Positions 33,592-40,566 of a DNA stretch of 64,000 nucleotides are shown piece after piece. The stretch lies in contig CANLTZ010000001.1 in assembly GCA_947494145.1 (NCBI GenBank), forward strand, positions 310,001 through 374,000. The letters run 5' to 3'. The position numbers were made by a program, and so were the translations under genes. Source of the DNA: an uncultured Jannaschia sp. (GTDB taxonomy: Bacteria; Pseudomonadota; Alphaproteobacteria; Rhodobacterales; Rhodobacteraceae). Below the pieces are notes generated by a model. The model saw only the letters and a list, made by a program, of their open reading frames with translations, was not told the origin of the DNA and searched no databases. Numbering within the stretch: position 1 is the first letter of the stretch; each line of letters starts with the position of its first letter.

Positions 33592-34353
33592 TCAATGTCC
33601 TGAGCTCTCACCCAAATACGCTTCCCGCACTTTCGGATGGCCCTTGATGTTGTCGGGCGTGTCCTCGACCAGCGGGGTGCCTTGCGCCAGGACGGTGATG
33701 CGTTCGGCCAGGCTGAAGACGACGTGCATGTCGTGTTCGATGATGGCGATGGTGATGGGGCGGGTGTCTTTGATCTGCTTGAGCAGGTCGATGGTGTTGT
33801 TGGTGTCAGCCCGCGCCATGCCTGCGGTGGGTTCATCCAGCAGCAGAAGGCGCGGTTCTTGTGCAAGACACATGCCGATTTCCAGGCGGCGCTTGTCGCC
33901 GCGGGACATGGAGGCTGCGTGCATTTCGCGCTTGTCGGCCATGTTCATGTCTTCGAGCATGTGTTCCGCCCGTTCCACGATTTCCGTGTCGCGCATCATC
34001 TGGCCATAGGCCTTGAGCGAGAACGCCCCGTCGCGCTTGGCAACGCAGGGGATCATCATGTTTTCCATGACGGTCAGGTCGCCGAAGATCTCGGGCGTCT
34101 GAAACACGCGGGAGATGCCCATCTGGTTGATCTCATGCGGCTTGCGTCCGAGGACCGATTGACCCTCGAAGCTGACCGATCCGGTATCGGGGATGAGCTT
34201 GCCCACCAAGCAGTTAAGCAAGGTGGATTTGCCCGCGCCGTTGGGCCCGATGATGGCGTGGACTGTGCCTTCGGCCACCGAGAGGTTGACGTCGGACAGG
34301 GCCTGGAGGCCTCCGAACCGCTTGCCGACATTTTTGACTTCGAGAATGCCCAT
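33592..34353 (-). CDS. livG: Branched-chain-type ABC transporter ATPase (LivG)
   Basis: 253 residues. Walker A GPNGAGKST, an extended region with GISRVFQTPEIFGDLTVMEN (Q-loop), signature SRGDKRRLEI, Walker B LLLDEPTAGM. The signature reads SRGDKRR rather than LSGGQ; I note this as a divergence that also occurs in LivG-like ATPases of related operons (recollection). It pairs with LivF in a heterodimer. 13 bases separate its start from the livM stop. Confidence 0.9.
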   Translation of the reverse strand: MGILEVKNVGKRFGGLQALSDVNLSVAEGTVHAIIGPNGAGKSTLLNCLVGKLIPDTGSVSFEGQSVLGRKPHEINQMGISRVFQTPEIFGDLTVMENMMIPCVAKRDGAFSLKAYGQMMRDTEIVERAEHMLEDMNMADKREMHAASMSRGDKRRLEIGMCLAQEPRLLLLDEPTAGMARADTNNTIDLLKQIKDTRPITIAIIEHDMHVVFSLAERITVLAQGTPLVEDTPDNIKGHPKVREAYLGESSGH

Positions 34354-34366
34354 TGCGCGGATTCCT

Positions 34367-35632
34367 TCACTCGGCAGGGGTGTGGGAGGAGGCCGTCTTG
34401 TCGTCGGCCTTCTTGCGGCGGAACAGGCCCACCAACTTCTGGCCGCCCTGCACCAACCCGCCGGGCAGGAAGATGACGACCGCCATGAACAGAAGGCCCA
34501 GCGTCAGGTGCCAGCCCTTGCCCACGAAGGGGTAGATCATGGCGACAACGACGTCTTCGAGCCCGTCGGGCAGGAAGGCGAACCAGGTATGGAGCGTGGC
34601 TTCGTTGATCTTCGAGACGATGTTTTCGAAATACTTGATGAAGCCCGCGCCGAGGACCGGCCCGATCAACGTGCCTGCGCCGCCCAAGATGGTCATCAAG
34701 ACGACCTCGCCTGAAGCCGTCCAGAACATGCGTTCCGCGCCGACCTGGGTATCCATGGCCACCAGCAGGCCACCGGCCAGACCCGCATACATGCCTGAGA
34801 TGACGAAGGCGGCCAGCGTATAGGGCTTGGGCGAAATCCCGGTGTAGTTCAGGCGGTTCTGGTTAGACTTGACCGCGCGCAGCATCATGCCGAAGGGCGA
34901 GCGGAAGATGCGGATCGACAGATAGAAGGCGATCAGCATGCAGAAGGCTGCGATGTAGTAGCCCACGTTTAGCGTGAAGACCCAGTTGCCGAAGTAAAGG
35001 TTGGTGCTGGTCGCCATGTCGAGGCCGAAGAGGTTGGCGCGCGGTGTTTGACCCGGCTCCAAAGCGGCATCGAGGATGCGGGGGTCGAAGTATTGAAGTT
35101 GCATCCCCGTCTCACCGCCTGTGATGGGGGTGAGCACCGAATAGGCCAGCGCGAAGGACATCATCGCGAAGGCCAGCGTCAGGATCGAGAAGTAGATGCC
35201 GGACCGGCGCAGCGAGATGAAGCCAACCAGCGTCGCAAAGAGGCCCGCGACCAGCATTGACGCCAGGATCGATGGGATGACGTTCAGCGTCAGCAGCTTC
35301 ATCGCCCAGATGCCCGCGTAAGACCCCACGCCCAGGAAGGCCGCATGGCCGAAGGACAGGTATCCAGTCAGGCCGAACAGGATGTTGAAGCCGATGGCGA
35401 AGATGCCGAAGATCACGAAGCGCTGCATCAGGTCCGGGTAGCCCGCGTTGAACTGCGCCATGGCGGAGTTTTCGGGGAACGGATTGAGCAGGAAGGGCGC
35501 AAGCATCGTCAGCGCGATCACGAGCAGGAAGAGCCCGAAATCCTTCTTGGTCAGGCCGAGGAGGCCGCCGCCCGCTTTGGGGCTGGCCGATGTCGTGGCG
35601 GCCGGGATGGTGTCGGTGGTTTGGTCGGTCAT
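34367..35632 (-). CDS. livM: Branched-chain-type ABC transporter permease (LivM)
   Basis: 421 residues with about ten hydrophobic segments. [20 protein letters not shown] is the characteristic LivM/LivH loop, and [19 protein letters not shown] is the coupling region facing the ATPases, followed by [13 protein letters not shown]. The N-terminus (about 25 residues) is polar, and the C-terminus ends in a charged tail. The length exceeds the 350-residue average because of a loop between about residues 125 and 175. 4 bases separate it from livH. Confidence 0.92.
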   Translation of the reverse strand: MTDQTTDTIPAATTSASPKAGGGLLGLTKKDFGLFLLVIALTMLAPFLLNPFPENSAMAQFNAGYPDLMQRFVIFGIFAIGFNILFGLTGYLSFGHAAFLGVGSYAGIWAMKLLTLNVIPSILASMLVAGLFATLVGFISLRRSGIYFSILTLAFAMMSFALAYSVLTPITGGETGMQLQYFDPRILDAALEPGQTPRANLFGLDMATSTNLYFGNWVFTLNVGYYIAAFCMLIAFYLSIRIFRSPFGMMLRAVKSNQNRLNYTGISPKPYTLAAFVISGMYAGLAGGLLVAMDTQVGAERMFWTASGEVVLMTILGGAGTLIGPVLGAGFIKYFENIVSKINEATLHTWFAFLPDGLEDVVVAMIYPFVGKGWHLTLGLLFMAVVIFLPGGLVQGGQKLVGLFRRKKADDKTASSHTPAE

Positions 35633-35636
35633 GTCC

Positions 35637-36668
35637 TTAGTCCTCCATCACGCCCTTGCGGCCCATGAGGCCACGGGGACGGGTCAGCAGCACGACGATG
35701 GCCACGAGATAGATGATGATCTGGTTGATGCCGGGCAGGATATCGAGCACCTGAGCCATGGACGCAAAGGCCTCGATGATGCCAAGCAGGAAGCCCGCAA
35801 GGACGGCGCCGGGCAGTGACCCCATGCCCCCCACCACGACGACCACGAAGCTGAGGACGAGGAAGTCCATCCCCATGTGGTAATTGGGTGAGTTGATCGG
35901 GGTGTACATCACCCCTGCAAGGCCCGCCACGGCGGCCGCGATGCCGAACATGATGGTGAAGCGCTTGTCGATGTCGATGCCCAGCAGCGTCACCGTTTCC
36001 CGGTCGGCCATGCCCGCGCGCACCACCATCCCGAAGGTGGTGAATTGTAGGAAGGCAAACACACCGGCGATGATGAAAGCGGCAAACAGGAAGTAAATCA
36101 GGCGCCAATAGGGGTAGACGATGCCGCCCGGGTCGAAGCCCAACATCACGCCGAAATCGAACGAGCCCACGAAGGCTTCGGGCGCGGGTGTGGGGATGGG
36201 GTTGGCGCCGTAGAAATACTTGATGATTTCCTGGAGTACGATGGCCAGCCCGAAGGTCACCAGGATCTGATCCGCATGGGGGCGCTTGTAGAAGTGGCGG
36301 ATCAGCCCCCGTTCCATCGCGACGCCGAGGGCGATCATGACCGGAATGGCAAACAGGATCGAGAGCGGGACGGCCCAGTCGATGATGCTCGACCCGACGG
36401 CTTCGCCAAATATGTCATATATGTAGGGCACGTCCACCTTGAGCGGATTGCCCAGGAAGTCCGTCCGGGTTTCGTCGATGACGGTGTGCGACAATTGTAG
36501 CAGGTTCGAGAACGTCACCGCGCAGAAGGCGCCCAGCATGAACAGCGCGCCGTGGGCGAAGTTGACGACCCCCAGCGTGCCGAAGATCAGGGTCAGGCCC
36601 AGGGCGATCAGCGCATAGGCTGACCCCTTGTCCAACCCGTTCAGGACTTGAAGGATGATGGCTTCCAT
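35637..36668 (-). CDS. livH: Branched-chain-type ABC transporter permease (LivH)
   Basis: 343 residues with eight or so hydrophobic segments. The N-terminal signature [20 protein letters not shown] and [15 protein letters not shown] is LivH/UrtB-like. The coupling helix is [12 protein letters not shown] and the C-terminus has [13 protein letters not shown] and [13 protein letters not shown] periplasmic insertion between about residues 55 and 95 ([14 protein letters not shown] region) lengthens the usual 300-residue form. It forms the channel with LivM. Its start follows the binding-protein gene by 72 bases containing a strong hairpin. Confidence 0.92.
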   Translation of the reverse strand: MEAIILQVLNGLDKGSAYALIALGLTLIFGTLGVVNFAHGALFMLGAFCAVTFSNLLQLSHTVIDETRTDFLGNPLKVDVPYIYDIFGEAVGSSIIDWAVPLSILFAIPVMIALGVAMERGLIRHFYKRPHADQILVTFGLAIVLQEIIKYFYGANPIPTPAPEAFVGSFDFGVMLGFDPGGIVYPYWRLIYFLFAAFIIAGVFAFLQFTTFGMVVRAGMADRETVTLLGIDIDKRFTIMFGIAAAVAGLAGVMYTPINSPNYHMGMDFLVLSFVVVVVGGMGSLPGAVLAGFLLGIIEAFASMAQVLDILPGINQIIIYLVAIVVLLTRPRGLMGRKGVMED

Positions 36669-36701
36669 GGGTGGGCTGCTCCGGACTCGGATACGTCAAA
36701 A

Positions 36702-36729
36702 GCCGCCGCCCACCTATGTGGGCGGCGGC
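36702..36729. terminator. Strong intercistronic hairpin after the binding-protein gene
   Basis: A perfect 12-bp G+C-rich stem (GCCGCCGCCCAC and GTGGGCGGCGGC) with a 4-base loop (CTAT) and no U-tract. It lies 12 bases after the binding-protein stop and before livH. Such hairpins commonly allow the binding protein to be made in excess over the permeases, by partial termination or 3' protection of mRNA. Confidence 0.8.
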
Positions 36730-36740
36730 GATGCGGGCGA

Positions 36741-38108
36741 TCAGGCGCCCGGGTTACATGCGCCGAGCGACCCGCCCGCGAATTGCGGGTGGTCGGGGGC
36801 GTAGGTGACCTGCTCGGTGGGGGTAACCTCGACGATTTCGACCAGGTCGAACTCGTTTTCCGGGTTCTCCTTGCCGCGCACCACGACCACGTCCTTGAAG
36901 CACTGGTGGTCGTCGGCACGGTACAGCGTCGGGCCGTTGCCCAGGCCGTCGAATTCGAAGCCAGAAAGGGCCTCGTCCACGGCGCAGGGGTTGAAGCTGC
37001 CCGCGCGCTGCACGGCATCGGCGTAAAGCAGCGTCTGCACATAGCAGGTGTGGGCGGCCTGCGAGGGCGGGAAGCCATACTTGGTGCCGAAGGATTGCAC
37101 GAAGGCATTGGTGCCGGAATACTTGGCGCCCAATTCGTTTTCGAGCTTCCAGTCCCAGTTCTGCGAGCCGAGGATGCCGCCGATGTTTTCGCCGGCACCG
37201 CGGGCCATAAGCTCCGAATAAAGTGGCACGACGATCTCGAAGTTCTTGCCGTTGGCTTGGCGTTCCCGCAGGCCGAACTGCACTGCGTTCGTCAGCGAGT
37301 TCACCATGTTGCCGCCATAGTGGACGAGGACGAGCACGTCGGCGTCGGACTGCAGAACCGGCGCGATGTAGGAGCTGAAATCTGTCTGCGTCAGCGGGGT
37401 GAGCACAGTGTTGACCGTGTTCCAGCCAGCAGCTTCGGTGGATTCGCGAACGGCCTGTTCGGTCGTGTAGCCCCAGTTGTAATCCGCCGTCAGGTAGTAG
37501 GCGTTCCGGTCGGTGCCATATTGCGCCGCCAGGATGGGGGCGAGCGCCGCGCCCGACATGTAGGAGTTGAAGAAATGGCGGAAACCATTGGCCTTCTTGT
37601 CCTTGCCGGTCGTGTCATTGGCATGGGTCAGGCCGGCCATGAAGATCACGCCCGCTTCCTGGCAGAGCGCCTGAACCGCCACGGCCACACCCGAAGATGA
37701 GCCGCCCGAGACCATGATGGCCCCGTCTTTTTCGATCATGGAGCGGGCCGAAGCGCGGGCCGCGTCCGACTTGGTCTGGGTATCGCCGGTGACGAATTCG
37801 ACACGCTTGCCCAGGATGCCCGTACCGTCCAGCTCCTTGGAGCTGAAGGTCTGCATCATGCCGCCATCACCTTCACCGTTCAGGTGCTCGACAGCAAGCT
37901 GGAAGGCGCGCAACTCGTCGGCGCCTTCATCTGCGTAGGGGCCGGATTGCGGGACGTTGAAGCCGAGCGTCACGGTGTCGCCAGTCGGCTCATTGGTGAA
38001 ACCTTGGGCCCAAACGGCGCTCGTAAAGATCGTCGGCGTCGCCAGGCCAGCACCGGCAACGGCCCCGGTCTTCATCACGCCACGACGGGTGAAGTTCGAT
38101 TTGGTCAT
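36741..38108 (-). CDS. ABC transporter substrate-binding protein (liv/urea type)
   Basis: 455 residues from ATG 38108. The N-terminus has a twin-arginine-like signal (FTRRGVMKTGAVAGAGLATP) ending in VWAQG, implying folded export or Sec export. The mature protein is a type I periplasmic binding protein (Peripla_BP_6) with TVTLGFNVPQSGPYADEGAD, VSGGSSSGVAVAVQALCQE and YFLTADYNWGYTTEQAV-type lobes (YYLTADYNWGYT here). It is longer than LivJ (about 370), as in the subgroup found beside acs in Rhodobacterales (recollection). The ligand cannot be read. The start lies 246 bases from the divergent ScfR gene. Confidence 0.9.
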   Translation of the reverse strand: MTKSNFTRRGVMKTGAVAGAGLATPTIFTSAVWAQGFTNEPTGDTVTLGFNVPQSGPYADEGADELRAFQLAVEHLNGEGDGGMMQTFSSKELDGTGILGKRVEFVTGDTQTKSDAARASARSMIEKDGAIMVSGGSSSGVAVAVQALCQEAGVIFMAGLTHANDTTGKDKKANGFRHFFNSYMSGAALAPILAAQYGTDRNAYYLTADYNWGYTTEQAVRESTEAAGWNTVNTVLTPLTQTDFSSYIAPVLQSDADVLVLVHYGGNMVNSLTNAVQFGLRERQANGKNFEIVVPLYSELMARGAGENIGGILGSQNWDWKLENELGAKYSGTNAFVQSFGTKYGFPPSQAAHTCYVQTLLYADAVQRAGSFNPCAVDEALSGFEFDGLGNGPTLYRADDHQCFKDVVVVRGKENPENEFDLVEIVEVTPTEQVTYAPDHPQFAGGSLGACNPGA

Positions 38109-38354
38109 TGAGACCCTCCCTAGTTGTGTGGCCCGGCCTCCTCCTCCAAGGAGCGCGGGACGAGCCAGTCGCGTTGACAGGCTGGCCACAGTATCGCGAA
38201 AGCGGGCGGTTACCTACAACAAGTCATCGACAATTAACGCTTCTTCTGTAAAGAAAATGACAGAATGACGCCTTGATCTGTAAATCTATTCTCGCGCGGT
38301 TGCAGCATTTCTACTTTTGCGTGTGCAGCAAGTTCAACCTAGTCAGGAGGTTGC
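38109..38354. promoter_or_regulatory. Divergent control region between binding protein and scfR-type gene
   Basis: 246 bases, A+T-richer than the genes, with the only promoters for two opposite transcripts. The heptamer TGCAGCA occurs twice in direct orientation (38301-38307 and 38324-38330, 23 bases apart), and CTGT-(10)-ACAG is at about 38248. AGGAGG (38345-38350) is the ribosome site for the regulator. ScfR/RamB-type regulators bind TTGC-rich sites near such promoters; matching these heptamers to a ScfR site is inference. Confidence 0.55.
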
Positions 38355-39629
38355 GTGGCCCGTCCCGTCCCCACCGGAAGTCGTATCCGCGAACGCCGCA
38401 TGACCCTTGGTATGCGCCAGGCGCACCTGGCGCGGGCGGCGGAGATATCTCCGAGTTACCTAAACCTGATCGAACACAACCGCCGGGCCATCGGCGGGGG
38501 CCTGCTGACCCGCATCGCAGAGGCCCTGGAAACCGACCGTGCGACCCTGTCGGAGGACGGGGACCCCGCCTTGGTCGAATCACTTCGTGCCGCCGGTGCG
38601 GCCCAGGGAATGGCCGTCGAATACCTGGATCAAGCCGAAGAAATGGCCCGCCGCCGCCCCGAATGGGCCCGGCTCATCGTGACCCAGGCCGAGGCGATGG
38701 CGGCCCAGGCTCGAACCATCGAAGCGCTCAGCGACCGGCTGACCCATGACCCGACATTGGCCGACGCCATGCATGAATTGTTGTCGACGGTGTCGGTTGT
38801 TCGCTCCACCGCGGCGATCCTGGCGCAGACGCCTGATATCGACCGCAACTGGCTGGGCCGCTTCCATACCAATCTGGACGCCGATAGTCGCCGCCTGGCC
38901 GAAGGGGCCGAGGCGATTGTCAGTCATTTTGATCGCGAAGGCACCCGCGGCGCCGACCGTCTTCTGCCATCCGAAGCGGTGGCGCGTTTCTTGGAGGGCG
39001 CGACTGCCCCCCTGGCGCAGCTTGAAGCCGAAGGCGTCGCCGCCATTCCAGAGCTGGTCGCTGGGCTGGACCCGGACGCACGGGCGTTGGCCAGCGATAT
39101 CCTGCAGTCAGACGCGGCCGATGCGGCGCGACTGCCGTCCCCGGTTGTCATGGCCGCCGATGGGCCTGACGCATTGATTGAGGCGGCGGGGGGCGATCTG
39201 GCCCTTGTCCTGCGGCGCCTTGGCCTTCTTGACCCTGGCCGTGGCCTCGTCATCTGCGATGCAGCCGGTGCCATCTTGCGGCGCAAGGCCGTGGCGGGTT
39301 TCCCGCTACCGGTGATGGGGGCGGGTTGCCCCCTTTGGCCCGTCTATGGGGCTCTGACCCAACCGGGCCATCCGATCGTCGCGCTGATCGAAACACCTGA
39401 CGGGGCGGTCTGGCGGGCCCATGCCATCGCCAGCCCCACATCGCAGGCAAGCTTCGCCACCCCTCCGGTCCTGCGCGCGACCATGCTGCTGAGCCGCGCG
39501 GACGACGCGAGTGCCCGTCCTGCCCCCGTAGGTCCGGGCTGCCGCGTCTGCCCGCGTGAGGCCTGCGCGGCCCGCCGCGAACCGTCCGTCCTTTCCCTCG
39601 CTCAGGGCAGTCGTTCGCGCCCGGCTTGA
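38355..39629 (+). CDS. XRE-type regulator, short-chain fatty acyl (ScfR/RamB) family
   Basis: 424 residues from GTG 38355, with a perfect AGGAGG five bases upstream. The N-terminal helix-turn-helix is RMTLGMRQAHLARAAEISPS YLNLIEHNRR (split here), the XRE fold (about residues 10-60). The large C-terminal part ends in GCRVCPREACAARREPS, the Cys-rich motif of the ScfR/RamB (DUF2083-like) family. Members control acetate, propionate and related short-chain acyl-CoA genes. Divergent from the ABC-acs operon, it is the natural candidate regulator of it. It probably senses an acyl-CoA. Confidence 0.88.
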   Translation: MARPVPTGSRIRERRMTLGMRQAHLARAAEISPSYLNLIEHNRRAIGGGLLTRIAEALETDRATLSEDGDPALVESLRAAGAAQGMAVEYLDQAEEMARRRPEWARLIVTQAEAMAAQARTIEALSDRLTHDPTLADAMHELLSTVSVVRSTAAILAQTPDIDRNWLGRFHTNLDADSRRLAEGAEAIVSHFDREGTRGADRLLPSEAVARFLEGATAPLAQLEAEGVAAIPELVAGLDPDARALASDILQSDAADAARLPSPVVMAADGPDALIEAAGGDLALVLRRLGLLDPGRGLVICDAAGAILRRKAVAGFPLPVMGAGCPLWPVYGALTQPGHPIVALIETPDGAVWRAHAIASPTSQASFATPPVLRATMLLSRADDASARPAPVGPGCRVCPREACAARREPSVLSLAQGSRSRPA

Positions 39630-39654
39630 CCGACTGATCAGATCCGGCCGCCCA

Positions 39655-39717
39655 TTCATCCTGGCAGAAATACTCCGGGGGGAGTCCCGGCATGCCGGGA
39701 CGGGGGGCTGGCCCCCC
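39655..39717. repeat. Double-hairpin intergenic element, copy 3 (inverted)
   Basis: Read on the minus strand it is almost identical to copy 2: stem GGGGGGCCAGCCCCCC, stem CCCGGCATGCCGGG, then CCCCCCGGAGTATTTCTGCC AGGATGAA (split after 20 bases). It lies 26 bases after the ScfR-type gene stop, in the same relation to the gene as copy 2 has to prfC. A terminator or 3' processing role is possible. Confidence 0.8.
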
Positions 39718-39884
39718 GCCGCCTTCTGCCGTCCAGACCCGACAGGACAAGCGAAGCGCCCAAGAACGCGGCCCAGCCCAAGACGCGCCCCGACGGCACC
39801 CGCCCGAAAACCCCCGAAACACTGGACATGGCGCCAAAGAGGGCAGAAAGTCGCACCACATGTTACCGGAAGGGGAGGCCGGGC

Positions 39885-40283
39885 ATGAATGATCATGCGC
39901 AGCCAGGACCACCGGGCCGAGTCCTGCTGATCGAGGATGAGCCCAACATCGCGACCGCCATCGCCTTCATTCTGCAACGTGATGGTTGGCGGGTCTCGAC
40001 CCATAGCGATGGGGCCACGGCGATTGATGCGGTGTCGCGCCACACGCCAGATGTGGTCGTGTTGGATGTGATGCTGCCCGGCAAGTCGGGCTTTGACATC
40101 CTGTCTGGCCTGCGCAGTGGGGATTGGACGGATCTGCCCGTCCTGATGCTGACCGCCAAGGGTCAGGCCAAAGACCGCGAACGCGCCGAGGCCCTGGGCG
40201 TCAGCCGTTTCATGACCAAGCCGTTTTCCAATCAGGATCTGTTGGGCGCGATCCGTGACCTGGCGACGCTCGCGCCGCGCTGA
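39885..40283 (+). CDS. Stand-alone response regulator receiver protein
   Basis: 132 residues from ATG 39885 (AGGGGAGG upstream). It is a single CheY-like receiver: acidic pair LIEDEPN, phosphoacceptor Asp61 in VVVLDVMLPG, Thr in MLTAKG, and Lys in FMTKPFSNQD. No output domain follows. It lies directly upstream of the small membrane protein and the symporter-domain kinase, and is the likely phosphorylation partner of that kinase. The output path (another protein, or phosphotransfer) is not visible in the window. Confidence 0.92.
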   Translation: MNDHAQPGPPGRVLLIEDEPNIATAIAFILQRDGWRVSTHSDGATAIDAVSRHTPDVVVLDVMLPGKSGFDILSGLRSGDWTDLPVLMLTAKGQAKDRERAEALGVSRFMTKPFSNQDLLGAIRDLATLAPR

Positions 40284-40287
40284 ACCC

Positions 40288-40566
40288 ATGGTCAAGCTGA
40301 CCAGCCCGGCGGCGACGGAAGCGCAGCGCCGGGCGCGACGGCGCGAAAGGCTGGCGGATGCGGCGCGCTTATTGCCAGCCCTGGGCTTGATCCTGTTCTT
40401 GTTGCCCGACCTCATCCTGTCGGGTGGTCCGCAAGGGCAGGGCGCCACGGCGCCTTGGCTCAACTACCTTTTTGCCGCTTGGATCTTGCTGATCGTCCTG
40501 GCCCTCTGGATTGCGCGGCGCCACGCTCGCGTGCTCGATGAGGCGGAAGACGGGCCGAAGCGATGA
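40288..40566 (+). CDS. Small membrane protein preceding the symporter-kinase
   Basis: 92 residues from ATG 40288, 4 bases after the response-regulator stop, and overlapping the kinase start by 4 bases (40563-40566). It has an Arg/Ala-rich cytoplasmic N-terminus (RRARRRERLADAARL), two hydrophobic helices (LPALGLILFLLPDLI and NYLFAAWILLIVLALWIA), and a charged C-terminus. The layout recalls the small DUF485/DUF4212-type partners encoded upstream of acetate permease ActP. A subunit of the adjacent symporter-like sensor is a reasonable inference. Confidence 0.75.
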   Translation: MVKLTSPAATEAQRRARRRERLADAARLLPALGLILFLLPDLILSGGPQGQGATAPWLNYLFAAWILLIVLALWIARRHARVLDEAEDGPKR

